64,000 nucleotides of DNA from an uncultured Prevotellaceae bacterium (lineage in GTDB: Bacteria; Bacteroidota; Bacteroidia; Bacteroidales; Bacteroidaceae), in assembly GCA_902781315.1 (NCBI GenBank), contig CACZIT010000001.1, positions 62,001 to 126,000 on the forward strand. The letters run 5' to 3'. Positions within the stretch are counted from its first letter, which is position 1; the number at the start of each line of letters is the position of its first letter. Below the pieces are notes generated by a model. The model saw only the letters and a list, made by a program, of their open reading frames with translations. It was not told the origin of the DNA and searched no databases. Positions 9,767 to 18,181 of this stretch are shown one piece after another. The translations under genes were made by a program, and so were the position numbers.

Positions 9767-10999
9767 ATGCCAAAACTCCTCCAAATCAACGTTACTGTCA
9801 ACTGGGGCTCCACAGGAAAGATAGCAGAGCAGATAAACTTGGCTGCTCAGGATCGTGGATGGGAGACCTATATCGCCTATGGGCGAATGGTAAACGCAAG
9901 TGCCTCGACGCTGATTAAAGTGGGTAACCGCTGTGACCAGTTGTGGCATGGGGTGGAGAGTCGACTGTTGGATAGGCACGGCTTGGCATCTCGTAATGCT
10001 ACGAGGCAACTTGTTCAAGAGATTGAACGCATACGGCCAGATGTTATTCATCTGCATAACATCCACGGTTATTATCTGAATTACCAGATACTTTTTGACT
10101 ATCTGAAGCAGGCAGACATACCTGTTGTGTGGTCGTTGCACGACTGCTGGTCGTTCACTGGCCATTGTTCACACTTCGTGACTGCCGGCTGTGAGCGTTG
10201 GAAGACGCAATGTCATGATTGCCCACTATTAAACAAAGTATATCCGAAGTCGTGGCTAGTGGACAGAAGTAGAAAGAACTACCTGCAGAAACGTGAGGCT
10301 TTTACGGGCTTGAAGCAGTTGGTGCTGACACCGGTATCACAATGGTTGGCAGGCCTGGCGAAGGAGTCGTTCTTGGGCAGTTATCCTATCCATTGCATTC
10401 AGAATGGCATCGATCTGCAGCAGTTTGTGCCTTGTGGGGAGCGGACGGAGGTGCTGATGAAAAGGGGCATCAACTCGGCAGCACGAGTAGTGCTGGGCGT
10501 TGCGAGTGTATGGGATAAGTGGAAAGGCTTGGACAACATGATGGCATTGCGGCAGCATCTAAGTAAAGATTATACGATTGTGTTGGTGGGCGTGAATGAT
10601 AAGCAGAAGGCTGCATTGCCAAAAGGTATCGTAGGCATTAGCCGCACCAACAACGTCCGGGAATTGGCAGAATTGTACTCGGCAGCGGATGTATATGTGA
10701 ACCCGACGTATGCCGATACGTTCCCAACAACAAACCTCGAGGCACTGGCATGCGGAACTCCAGTTGTCACCTATCGGACAGGAGGCTCGCCAGAGGCCAT
10801 CTCACCAGAGACCGGTGTAGTGGTGGAGCAAGCAGATGTGCAAGGAATGGCAGAGGCGATTCGTAGTATCTGCGATAAGGGTAAGGATCACTATACTGAG
10901 GTCTGCCGTAAGAGGGCAGAGGAGCAATTTGATAAAGACAAATGCTTCGAGAAGTATGTGGAGTTGTATGAGGGGGTGATTAGTAAACGAAAACGTTAA
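9767..10999 (+). CDS. Family 4 glycosyltransferase
   Basis: A 410-residue GT-B fold retaining transferase. The N-terminal domain starts LLQINVTVNWGSTGKIAEQI, with the glycine-rich acceptor loop. A cysteine-bearing central segment, SFTGHCSHFVTAGCERW, is typical of a Bacteroidetes GT4 subgroup. The C-terminal donor domain has SVWDKWKGLDNM, YVNPTYADTFPTTNLEALA and CGTPVVTYRTGGSPE, which together form the GT4 nucleotide-sugar site. It acts at the cytoplasmic membrane face on lipid-linked intermediates. The specific sugar is unknown. Confidence 0.92.
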   Translation: MPKLLQINVTVNWGSTGKIAEQINLAAQDRGWETYIAYGRMVNASASTLIKVGNRCDQLWHGVESRLLDRHGLASRNATRQLVQEIERIRPDVIHLHNIHGYYLNYQILFDYLKQADIPVVWSLHDCWSFTGHCSHFVTAGCERWKTQCHDCPLLNKVYPKSWLVDRSRKNYLQKREAFTGLKQLVLTPVSQWLAGLAKESFLGSYPIHCIQNGIDLQQFVPCGERTEVLMKRGINSAARVVLGVASVWDKWKGLDNMMALRQHLSKDYTIVLVGVNDKQKAALPKGIVGISRTNNVRELAELYSAADVYVNPTYADTFPTTNLEALACGTPVVTYRTGGSPEAISPETGVVVEQADVQGMAEAIRSICDKGKDHYTEVCRKRAEEQFDKDKCFEKYVELYEGVISKRKR

Positions 11000-11010
11000 C
11001 CATAACGCTA

Positions 11011-12060
11011 ATGAAAAACGAAATGACAGAAAAAGACATCATATTCAAGAAGATTGCTCCAGGTGAAGAAGTGGATTCCAACTGTTTCTGCCACTATGGC
11101 TGGGAAGGGATCGGCTCTTTTGCATTTTGGAAGTATGCTACAGCCTATTATGATAGCGCGGAAATACTGTTCGATAAGTTTAAGGATTCAGCCGGACATT
11201 ATGCGATTCTTGATGGGACCGGTATCACCATGTGTTTTCTGTATAGGCATTTTGTGGAGTTGTCTATCAAATATTTGAATGTGAAATTCGTATGCACAAG
11301 CGAAGCTGATTATAAAGCACTCCTTGAGAAAAATCATAATTTGTATGAGCTATGGTCGATTACAAAACCTAAGCTGAGCGAGTTGAAGAAACGGGTTGGG
11401 TCATCGGTGAATTTAGGGGTATTGGAACATTATGTATTGGAGTTTGATCGATTTGATAAAGACTCTATGACTATGCGTTATCCAGTTAAAAAGGATTTGT
11501 CCCCAATGAATGAGGCAACAAGATTGGATATATACAATCTTCATGACAGGATGAGTGAACTTTACAATGCACTCGAAGCTATCGCCTATGATTTAGACAA
11601 TCAGTTACGAAGCGATGTGGATCCGGTAAGGATTGATGCTTTCCTCGCCGAGTATGAGGACTTGCGCCCCAGAGTGATGTGGTTGGTTGATGCTATGAAA
11701 CCTTTTGCCGAGAAAGAGAATCAGGAGTTTAAGATAACTGATTTTGTGAAGGGGCTGTCAGGCGTCAAGGACGGAATGGATCAGATGGGGTTACTTCTGT
11801 CGTGTCCTGACGATGAACTCATAATGTTTGACACACTTTACTATACAGGAAGAGCAATAGCCTCTGAGGAACTACGTCTACCAAAGAATCCGCACGAAGC
11901 GAAGATAGATGCGGTAAAGATGTGTGTCAAGAATATGGACCGTGACAGCCTGGAGTTCGGTAAGCCTAAGAATGATGAGATCTGTATTCATCAGAAGATG
12001 GCTTCATCTATTATAAAGTATGTGTCAAGGGCTGTAGAGGTCATTGATTGGGATAAATAA
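11011..12060 (+). CDS. Hypothetical protein, possibly HEPN-like
   Basis: A 349-residue soluble, largely helical and acidic protein. Near residue 78 it has FLYRHFVELSIKYLNVKF, and near residue 110 KNHNLYELW. The pairing of an RHxxELxxK helix with a later H-N/D-L-xx-LW motif recurs in HEPN-like proteins, many of them linked to phage defence. That resemblance is my only functional clue. It starts 11 bp after the GT4 gene and lies 9 bp before an AbiJ-like gene, so the two probably form a pair. No membrane segment or signal peptide is seen. It is not an evident polysaccharide enzyme. Confidence 0.55.
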   Translation: MKNEMTEKDIIFKKIAPGEEVDSNCFCHYGWEGIGSFAFWKYATAYYDSAEILFDKFKDSAGHYAILDGTGITMCFLYRHFVELSIKYLNVKFVCTSEADYKALLEKNHNLYELWSITKPKLSELKKRVGSSVNLGVLEHYVLEFDRFDKDSMTMRYPVKKDLSPMNEATRLDIYNLHDRMSELYNALEAIAYDLDNQLRSDVDPVRIDAFLAEYEDLRPRVMWLVDAMKPFAEKENQEFKITDFVKGLSGVKDGMDQMGLLLSCPDDELIMFDTLYYTGRAIASEELRLPKNPHEAKIDAVKMCVKNMDRDSLEFGKPKNDEICIHQKMASSIIKYVSRAVEVIDWDK

Positions 12061-12069
12061 ACAGAAGAT

Positions 12070-12948
12070 ATGAAGTTTTCGGAAAGATACGGTTATGTAA
12101 AGCCAGTCGACGCGTTGAAACGTGGTGGTCTTGACGCTGAAGGAGCAACAGCATTATGCAATTGCTACGACCATTTGTACAAATGGTTGAATCACTATGA
12201 TGTAGATAATCGTTCTTATCATGGTGAGAGTTACACAGAATTAGAAGAAACAGTATGGTGCTTCTTTCTGAATCAACGACGAGATGATTTTTACGGGCAT
12301 AACAGCCACAAGGTCGTCGCCACTCAGTATTTGCTTTCGAGCGACAATGAGTGGTACTTGAAGTTTGATATGATTGAGTTCTCGATAAGAGTGCTTAGGA
12401 GTCAGTGTCCTCGTGGTGACAGGCGTTTTGACAACATTGTGAATGCATTTATAAATTTGGTTAATGCTACTTTTAAACGTCTCAACTATGCCTATAGAAT
12501 CGTGGATGACTTAATTGTTGAGATTACAGACGAAGAGGAGATTAAAGCAATAGAGGAGGCTGTAGAACAAACTTCGATAACAAAGACTCATCTTTTAAGC
12601 GCGCTTAAACACCTCTCGGATCGCCCTTCACCAGATTATCGTAATTCGATTAAAGAATCCATATCTGCAGTAGAAGCTCTTTGCCGTGAAATAACAGGGG
12701 AACAAACACTTGGTGAGGCTTTGAAGAAACTTGAAAAGAATGGTGTAAAGATACCCGTGTTTTTGAAGTCTGGCTTTGAAAAGCTGTATGTCTATACAAA
12801 CAATGAAAAGACTGGCATACGGCACGCTTTAATGGATGATGCGGATGCTCCGCAATACGATGAGGCTAAGTTTATGATAGTTGCGTGTAGTGCATTTATC
12901 AATTATATTCAAGGAAAGAGAAGCTCAGTTGGCGTTTCAAAAGAGTAG
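12070..12948 (+). CDS. AbiJ-like protein with N-terminal AbiJ_NTD4-type and C-terminal HEPN-like regions
   Basis: A 292-residue protein. Residues 1-150 (starting MKFSERYGYVKP, with ELEETVWCFFLNQRRDDF) resemble the AbiJ_NTD4 domain found at the front of abortive-infection proteins. The C-terminal half has DYRNSIKESISAVEALCRE, then TGIRHALMDD and EAKFMIVACSAFINYI, which recurs in AbiJ-related proteins and looks like a divergent HEPN bundle. The proposed role is RNA-directed abortive phage defence, possibly with the preceding gene. Assignment rests on recognised motifs; I cannot confirm the HEPN catalytic residues. Confidence 0.65.
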   Translation: MKFSERYGYVKPVDALKRGGLDAEGATALCNCYDHLYKWLNHYDVDNRSYHGESYTELEETVWCFFLNQRRDDFYGHNSHKVVATQYLLSSDNEWYLKFDMIEFSIRVLRSQCPRGDRRFDNIVNAFINLVNATFKRLNYAYRIVDDLIVEITDEEEIKAIEEAVEQTSITKTHLLSALKHLSDRPSPDYRNSIKESISAVEALCREITGEQTLGEALKKLEKNGVKIPVFLKSGFEKLYVYTNNEKTGIRHALMDDADAPQYDEAKFMIVACSAFINYIQGKRSSVGVSKE

Positions 12949-12970
12949 CCTTGTCCACAAACTAACTTAG

Positions 12971-13122
12971 ATGAAAGACAAAGTGCCCGCCAAAGTGGAG
13001 GGCAGTTACTATGAATATATTCTGAAATGAAAAAACGAGTTCTGATACATAGCTTGATTTTCAGCCCGGACGGGGTGATTAATTGGGTGAAGGGGTTGAT
13101 TGGGCGGAATTATTTGGAATAG
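12971..13122 (+). pseudogene. Gene remnants: 19-codon fragment overlapping a truncated duplicate of the wbuB start
   Basis: Two tiny frames are joined by an ATGA overlap. The first (12971-13030) encodes MKDKVPAKVEGSYYEYILK. The second (13027-13122, 31 codons) begins with about 50 bp almost identical to the first codons of the GT4 gene at 14370, differing by one extra AAA codon and one transition. It then diverges into an unrelated tail ending in a stop. Neither looks functional. They are best read as scars from duplication or recombination that placed the toxin-antitoxin pair between two copies of the wbuB 5' end. Confidence 0.6.
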
Positions 13123-13187
13123 ATGAGCTTTTGTACGAATAAGATGTTAAAGTTTAAAATTTCTTCCGCTATATGGAAGAAAAGTCG

Positions 13188-13195
13188 TAATTTTG
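13188..13195 (+). promoter_or_regulatory. Probable -7 box (TAATTTTG) for the Panacea toxin-antitoxin pair
   Basis: TAATTTTG fits the Bacteroidetes TAnnTTTG -7 element and lies 37 bp before the ATG at 13233. No convincing -33 TTTG is present at the usual spacing, so this is a moderate call. A private promoter is expected for a toxin-antitoxin operon inserted within a larger locus. Confidence 0.45.
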
Positions 13196-13232
13196 CAGCG
13201 CTGAATGGTGCTATCATAAAACGTAGAGAAAT

Positions 13233-13766
13233 ATGAAGACGGTTGATATTAAGGATTATACAGTTTATCTGGGGCTATCAATGATGGCCAAGGGTCTTTC
13301 TGTAAGTCCGCTGAAACTGCAGAAACTGCTGTACTACCAGCAGTCGTGGCATCTCGTGTATTTCGGTGAGGAGAACACGCTCTTTGCCGTGGCTCCCCAT
13401 GCCTGGGTGAACGGCCCCGTCTATCCAGTTATTTACCATGAGTACAAGGATAAGGTGCCAGGAATGTGCGACCACCTGAAACTGTCGCATTTCGTGCCGG
13501 AAGGTACGGACCCAATGGCTGAGATGAAGCGGCTGGTGGAGAAGATGGGGCTGACGAGCGACGAGGTGGAACTGACCGAGCGCGTGATTATGCTCTATGG
13601 CTCGAAGACGCAGAACCAATTGATTCTGTTGACGCACAGTGAGAAGCCCTGGAGCGAGATGCGCGAGGGTATGGCTCCGTATGAGTATTCGGATAAGGAG
13701 ATGTCGCTGAGCACAATGTATCATTACTATAAGGAACGTTACGACCGTAACCGTGCGAAGAACTGA
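13233..13766 (+). CDS. Panacea (DUF4065/SocA-like) antitoxin
   Basis: A 177-residue protein of the Panacea/DUF4065 family (PF13274). The N-terminus shows the family pattern KGLSVSPLKLQKLLYYQQSW, followed by FAVAPHAWVNGPVYPVIYHEY. Panacea domains act as antitoxins that neutralise a wide range of partner toxins in two-gene operons. The next gene starts on the last base of the stop codon (13766), so the two are translationally coupled. The pair has its own -7 box, is followed by a hairpin at 14325, and lies between duplicated wbuB sequences, all pointing to insertion as a unit. Confidence 0.87.
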   Translation: MKTVDIKDYTVYLGLSMMAKGLSVSPLKLQKLLYYQQSWHLVYFGEENTLFAVAPHAWVNGPVYPVIYHEYKDKVPGMCDHLKLSHFVPEGTDPMAEMKRLVEKMGLTSDEVELTERVIMLYGSKTQNQLILLTHSEKPWSEMREGMAPYEYSDKEMSLSTMYHYYKERYDRNRAKN

Positions 13767-14272
13767 TGGCGATAGATCTTTCAGATTACGATATTGAAGA
13801 GCAGGAGGGCATTGTTGCCCGTCTGACGGATGCGTTGGACTGGCGTGACTTACAGGAGTCGCAGGACTGCCTGATAAGGGTGCAGTACAATGAGATTGAT
13901 ATGGGACGCACTCCGTATCACTTCAACCAACCTTTTGAGGGAAACGAGGCGAATCTCTATTTCCAGCGCATGAAGGAGTTTGCAGGATTGTCGGTGAACT
14001 ACATCGTAGAGCATAGTGACTACAGGTCGCATTTCTACCGTTCGGACATTCGCGGGAACCTGAAGAAGGTGTTTGATAGTATCGACAAAACCATTGCGAA
14101 AGCGAATCCGCTGATTTTCCACTTTGCCCTGGATCCGGACTCAAAGGTTACTGAGGCGAGCCGCAGTACGGGCGCAAGGAATCCAAGGGTGTACTTTATG
14201 ATTGGGTACGGCGGGATGATTCATATCCTGTTCTTTGATCCGTATCATGAGCTGAATCCGATGGTGAAATGA
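13766..14272 (+). CDS. Putative toxin partner of the Panacea antitoxin
   Basis: A 168-residue soluble protein overlapping the antitoxin stop by one base. It contains IRVQYNEIDMGRTPYHFNQP, a central helical segment around KKVFDSIDKTIAKAN, and a C-terminal YFMIGYGGMIHILFFDPYHEL. I do not recognise a named toxin family. Position directly after a Panacea gene, size and tight coupling make a toxin role likely. The terminal HILFFDPYHEL strand-helix resembles no catalytic motif I can name, so mode of action is open. Confidence 0.6.
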   Translation: MAIDLSDYDIEEQEGIVARLTDALDWRDLQESQDCLIRVQYNEIDMGRTPYHFNQPFEGNEANLYFQRMKEFAGLSVNYIVEHSDYRSHFYRSDIRGNLKKVFDSIDKTIAKANPLIFHFALDPDSKVTEASRSTGARNPRVYFMIGYGGMIHILFFDPYHELNPMVK

Positions 14273-14324
14273 AATTGGCGGCTAACAGGTAATCTTTAGT
14301 TAGCGATTCTTATTGTTAAAAATA

Positions 14325-14350
14325 GGTTACATCCTGTACGGGATGTGACC
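14325..14350 (+). terminator. Hairpin after the toxin-antitoxin pair
   Basis: GGTTACATCC and GGATGTGACC form a 10 bp stem with one mismatch and a six-base loop, followed by CTTTGTTC rather than a clear U-run. It lies 53 bp after the toxin stop and 19 bp before the wbuB ATG. It may be a weak terminator or attenuator, or the edge of the inserted segment. Confidence 0.4.
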
Positions 14351-14369
14351 CTTTGTTCAATTGTATTTT

Positions 14370-15623
14370 ATGAAACGAGTTCTGATACATAGCTTGATTT
14401 TCAGCCCTGACGGGGTGAGTACGGCATATCTGTACAACGACATCGCCCTGAGGCTCCAGGAACGGGGCTATGAGGTGGTGGCGCTGACAACGACTCCGCA
14501 CTTCAACATCGTGCCGGAGCAGGTGGAGAAGCAGCCGATGCACTGGAAGGTGTGGGGGCTGTGCAAGGAGAGCAACTACCACGGGATGCGGGTGCTGCAC
14601 GTGCCGCAGAAGAAGTTCAAGAGCACGGCCCTGCGTATGCTGGGCTTCGTGTACTGGCATTTCGTGTCGTTCTTCATCGGCCTGGGCATCCGTCACGTGG
14701 ACCTGATCCTGTCGCCCTCGCCACCGCTGACCATCGGTCTGCTGAACCTGTGGCTGGCAAGGCTGAAGGGTTGCAAGGTGGTATATAACGTGCAGGAGAT
14801 CTACCCGGACATCCTGAAGCTGAAAGGCGGGATGGCATTGAAGGTGCTGCGCTGGATGGAGCGGAAGGTGTATAACGGGAGCGATGCAGTGACGACGATT
14901 GACAAGGTGTTCTACGATACGATTGTAGGACGGTTCAAGGAGCCGTCGAGGCTGCATATCATTCCGAACTTTGTGGATACGGAGCTGTATCACGAAGTCT
15001 CCGGTCAAGAATTGGAGAATTTGAGAATGAGATGGGCGAACACGGATCTGTCGAATGACACGGATACAATCAAGCTGTTGTATGCAGGGAATATCGGTCA
15101 CGCACAGTCGTGGGAGCCGCTGATTGAGTTGGCGGACAGGACGCGGGAGCTGAATGTGGAGTATATCGTGATAGGCGAGGGGGCAAAGAGGGATTATGTG
15201 GCTTCGGAGATTGAGAAACGTGGACTGGAGATGCTGCACCTGCTGCCGTACCAGCCTCGGGAACTGATGCCGGCCATCCTGTCGTATTCGGATGCGTCGT
15301 TTATCTTTATGGCACCGGAGTCGGACACGGACGGATTTCCGTCGAAGGTCTATACGATTATGGCGTGTGAGCGTCCGCTGCTGGTGCTGAGTGGGGAGAA
15401 TACGCCCATTGTGAATTTCCTGAAGGACAAGGGCTGCGCGAAGCTGATCACGGAGCAGGACTTCGGAAAGAAGGTGGACGAGATGGTGACCTGGCTGAAG
15501 AACGTGACGCGTGAGGAAATGAAGGAGATGGGCCGCAAGGGTCTGGCAGAGATTGAGGCGAAGTACACGAAGGAGAAAGTGACGGATATGTATGTTGAAC
15601 TGGTAGATACATTGACAAAATGA
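14370..15623 (+). CDS. wbuB: Family 4 glycosyltransferase, WbuB-like (probable L-FucNAc transferase)
   Basis: A 417-residue GT-B enzyme. ATG 14370 (MKRVLIHSLIFSPDG) is preferred over an in-frame TTG nine bases upstream. The N-terminal half has a glycine-poor acceptor region with TTTPHFNIVPEQVE. The C-terminal donor domain has LYAGNIGHAQSWEPLIELA, VIGEGAKRDYV and FPSKVYTIMACERPLLVLSG, a WbuB/WcaI-type arrangement. WbuB transfers L-FucNAc in E. coli and related O-antigen loci. The presence of wbuC, fnlA, fnlB and fnlC downstream supports that donor. Its stop overlaps the next ATG. Its first 50 bp are duplicated upstream at 13027. Confidence 0.85.
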   Translation: MKRVLIHSLIFSPDGVSTAYLYNDIALRLQERGYEVVALTTTPHFNIVPEQVEKQPMHWKVWGLCKESNYHGMRVLHVPQKKFKSTALRMLGFVYWHFVSFFIGLGIRHVDLILSPSPPLTIGLLNLWLARLKGCKVVYNVQEIYPDILKLKGGMALKVLRWMERKVYNGSDAVTTIDKVFYDTIVGRFKEPSRLHIIPNFVDTELYHEVSGQELENLRMRWANTDLSNDTDTIKLLYAGNIGHAQSWEPLIELADRTRELNVEYIVIGEGAKRDYVASEIEKRGLEMLHLLPYQPRELMPAILSYSDASFIFMAPESDTDGFPSKVYTIMACERPLLVLSGENTPIVNFLKDKGCAKLITEQDFGKKVDEMVTWLKNVTREEMKEMGRKGLAEIEAKYTKEKVTDMYVELVDTLTK

Positions 15624-16573
15624 AGATATTGATTACGGGAGTCCACGGTTTTGTGGGCTCGAATCTGGTGAAATATTTGGCTCCGGCCAATGAGATTTAC
15701 GGGCTGGACATCATTGCGCCTGAGAAAGAGGGTGTGGTGAAGACCTATTCGTGGGATGACCTGGATGCGGGGCATGTGCCGGACGTGGATGCGATTGTGC
15801 ATCTGGCTGGAAAGGCGCACGACACAAAGAACCAGGCGGCTTCGGAGGTGTATTTCAAGGTGAATACGGGACTGACGCAGAAGATATTTGATTTTTTTCT
15901 GGCTTCGACTGCTCGGAAGTTTGTTTTCTTCAGCACGGCAAAGGCTGCGGCGGACAAGGTGGACGGTGTGCTGACGGAGGAGGTCGTGCCTGCTCCGGTG
16001 GGGCCGTATGGGGAATCCAAAATTGCGGCGGAGCGCTATATTTTGGATAAACTTGAAACCTTGAACCTTGAACCTGAAACTCCTGCGAAGCAGGTGTATA
16101 TCTTCCGGCCGTGCATGATTCATGGGCCTGGAAATAAAGGGAATCTGAATCTGTTGTATAATGTGGTGCGAAAGGGAATCCCCTGGCCGCTGGGGGCGTT
16201 CGAGAACCGTAGAACATTCACCTCGGTGGAGAACATCTGCTTTGCGGTGAATGGCGTGCTGACGAAAGACGTACCTTCTGGCATTTATAATATGGGAGAT
16301 GATGAGGCATTGAGTACCAACGAACTGATTGAAGAGATTTGCAAGTCGCTGGGCAAGAAAGCCCATATCTGGAAGCTCCCCAAAGGCTTGATGAACGGCG
16401 TGGCGAATGTTGGAGGATTGCTGCATATGCCGCTGAATCCTGAGCGCTTGAGGAAGCTGACGGAGAACTATATTTCCTCGAATGCGAAAATCAAGGCCGC
16501 TCTTGGTGTAGAGCGAATGCCAATAGATGCCAAAGAGGGATTGAGGGTGACGCTGGACTCGTTTAAAGGATGA
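15620..16573 (+). CDS. NAD-dependent sugar epimerase/reductase, WbpV-like
   Basis: A 317-residue extended short-chain dehydrogenase. GVHGFVGSNLV at residues 7-17 is the NAD-binding loop, STAKAAADK the catalytic Ser region, and YGESKIAAE the YxxxK pair. It resembles WbpV/WreQ-type 4-ketoreductases, which convert UDP-4-keto-6-deoxy-GlcNAc to UDP-D-QuiNAc or a related sugar. The WbpM-like dehydratase at 23076 would supply the substrate and the WbpL-like transferase at 17118 would use the product. A CTTGAAACCTTGAACC-type direct repeat (16048-16080) lies in frame near residue 145, adding LETLNLEPET. Confidence 0.82.
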   Translation: MKILITGVHGFVGSNLVKYLAPANEIYGLDIIAPEKEGVVKTYSWDDLDAGHVPDVDAIVHLAGKAHDTKNQAASEVYFKVNTGLTQKIFDFFLASTARKFVFFSTAKAAADKVDGVLTEEVVPAPVGPYGESKIAAERYILDKLETLNLEPETPAKQVYIFRPCMIHGPGNKGNLNLLYNVVRKGIPWPLGAFENRRTFTSVENICFAVNGVLTKDVPSGIYNMGDDEALSTNELIEEICKSLGKKAHIWKLPKGLMNGVANVGGLLHMPLNPERLRKLTENYISSNAKIKAALGVERMPIDAKEGLRVTLDSFKG

Positions 16574-16588
16574 GGGATTGCTTGATAA

Positions 16589-16711
16589 CAAGCATCCATC
16601 AACAGCTATAAGTTGGAGAAGATGACAAAATCGCTGACGTTCAGCAACGAAAAAGCTCGCAGAGAATTAGAATGGGAGTCGCTGGACGTTTTAAGTAATT
16701 ATATTATATAA
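16589..16711 (+). pseudogene. C-terminal remnant of a NAD-dependent epimerase
   Basis: An open stretch ending in TAA at 16709-16711 encodes YKLEKMTKSLTFSNEKA followed by RRELEWESLDVL. This is the usual end of a WcaG/GalE-type epimerase (SxTFSNEKARRELGW). There is no room for the preceding 250-odd residues. It is a decayed gene end, probably left by recombination between related epimerase genes. Confidence 0.6.
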
Positions 16712-16720
16712 GTGTGAAAG

Positions 16721-17110
16721 ATGTATTTAGATGAATTCTTATTGGACGACCTGCAGGAAGCGGCTCGACAGAATCCTAGGAAAAGAATGAATCTTGACCT
16801 AAGGAACAGTAGTGAAGATGGGAGCCAAAGGATGCTGAACGCCTTGGAGCCTGATACCGTACTACCTATACATCGGCATCGTCACACGAGTGAGACGGTC
16901 GTCATTTTGCAAGGCTGTATGGATGAGATATTCTACGATGATGAGAAAAGAGAAACGGCTCGTTTCCGTTTGAATCCTCGAGATGGTCGCTATGGACTGA
17001 ACATTCCTGCAGGGCAATGGCATGGGATAGAAGTGCACGAGCCGAGTGTGATTATAGAGATGAAGGATGGTCCTTACGCTCCTCTGTCGCCAGAGGATAT
17101 TTTGGAATAA
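16721..17110 (+). CDS. wbuC: WbuC-family cupin protein
   Basis: A 129-residue single cupin. It contains RMLNALEPDTVLPIHRHRHTSETVVILQG in which two His-rich positions (HRHRH) and a following Glu form the metal-binding site, and a second half LNIPAGQWHGIEVHEP supplying another His. Together these match WbuC (PF19480 type). wbuC is repeatedly found with wbuB and fnlABC in L-FucNAc O-antigen loci. Its reaction is not established; a role in sugar modification or isomerisation is presumed. Confidence 0.85.
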   Translation: MYLDEFLLDDLQEAARQNPRKRMNLDLRNSSEDGSQRMLNALEPDTVLPIHRHRHTSETVVILQGCMDEIFYDDEKRETARFRLNPRDGRYGLNIPAGQWHGIEVHEPSVIIEMKDGPYAPLSPEDILE

Positions 17111-17117
17111 ATACGGT

Positions 17118-18161
17118 ATGATAGATTTTATTACATACGGATTGATATTCGCTTCGCTGTTTGTCCTGGAACTGGTTTATTTCAGGATCGCGGATAGGTA
17201 CAATATCATCGACAAACCCAACGGGCGGAGTTCGCACAAACGGATTGTGCTGCGCGGTGGTGGTATCATCTTCTTAATCGGTGTTTGGTTGTGGAGCCTT
17301 GTGTTTGGCTTTCATTATCCCTGGATGCTGGTGGGGGTGACATTGGCAGCTGGGGTGTCGTTTGTGGATGACATTCGCTCATTGCCTGACTCTGTCAGGT
17401 TGATAACGCAGTTCGTAGCGATGCTACTAGTGTTTGTGGATGTGGGCCTTTTCTCAGTTGAGAGTTTAGGGTTGAGTGTTGAGGGTCAGTGGCTGCAAGT
17501 TGGATGGATGGCATCGGTCATAGTGGTGGCATTGATTGTATGTGTGGGTGCGACGAACATCTATAATTTCATGGACGGCATCAATGGCATTACAGGTGGT
17601 TACTCGCTGGCGGTACTTATTCCGCTCTTGCTCTTAAATCGGAGACTTGGCTTTGTAGAGGAGTCATATCTTCTGGTGGTAGGCTTGTCTCTTCTTGTGT
17701 TCTGCTTTTTCAACTTCCGGACGAAGGCGAAGTGTTTTGCAGGTGACGTGGGAAGCATTGGCATTGCATTGCTACTGTTGTTTGCTATTGGGAGACTGGT
17801 TGTGCAGACGGGGGATGTGACATGGCTTGTGTTGCTACTGGTGTATGGTGTTGATGGTTGTCTGACGATTATTCATAGAATTATGCTTCACGAGAATTTG
17901 GGACAGGCTCACAGGAAGCATGCTTTCCAGCTGATGGCAAACGAACTAAAGATGAAGCATACGACGGTAAGCACTATATATATGCTGATGCAGTTGGCAA
18001 TTTCATTGATTGCCATCTACGTGATTCCCGCTACGACGGCTGCGCACTGGATGTATTTCTTGTGTGTCCTGATGGTGGTCAGTGTTGGATATGTGCGTTT
18101 CATGAAGAGGTATTACCACTTGCATGAGGAATACTTAGAAAGGATTGAAGAAAGAAACTAA
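17118..18161 (+). CDS. WecA/WbpL-family initiating glycosyl-1-phosphate transferase
   Basis: A 347-residue integral membrane protein of the MraY/WecA family (PF00953) with about ten helices. ATG 17118 is chosen because it directly precedes the first helix. Diagnostic loops are FVDDIRSLPDS (Asp-Asp pair), FMDGINGITGGY, FAGDVGSIGIAL, and the C-terminal cytoplasmic HENLGQAHRKHAFQLM His-rich loop typical of WbpL. It would start the repeat unit by moving QuiNAc- or FucNAc-1-phosphate onto undecaprenyl phosphate. A TTGAGAGTTTAG-type repeat (17456-17486) is inserted in frame near residue 118, within a periplasmic or loop segment. Confidence 0.9.
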   Translation: MIDFITYGLIFASLFVLELVYFRIADRYNIIDKPNGRSSHKRIVLRGGGIIFLIGVWLWSLVFGFHYPWMLVGVTLAAGVSFVDDIRSLPDSVRLITQFVAMLLVFVDVGLFSVESLGLSVEGQWLQVGWMASVIVVALIVCVGATNIYNFMDGINGITGGYSLAVLIPLLLLNRRLGFVEESYLLVVGLSLLVFCFFNFRTKAKCFAGDVGSIGIALLLLFAIGRLVVQTGDVTWLVLLLVYGVDGCLTIIHRIMLHENLGQAHRKHAFQLMANELKMKHTTVSTIYMLMQLAISLIAIYVIPATTAAHWMYFLCVLMVVSVGYVRFMKRYYHLHEEYLERIEERN

Positions 18162-18181
18162 ATAAACATAATAAACAAAAT

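Noticed and set aside
14316-15239. 307-codon minus-strand frame opposite wbuB, and similar antisense frames over fcl, gmd, mnmA and the barrel gene
   Set aside because: Composition is His/Gln/Leu/Arg-rich low-complexity typical of antisense shadows, and the sense strand encodes a recognised enzyme in each case.
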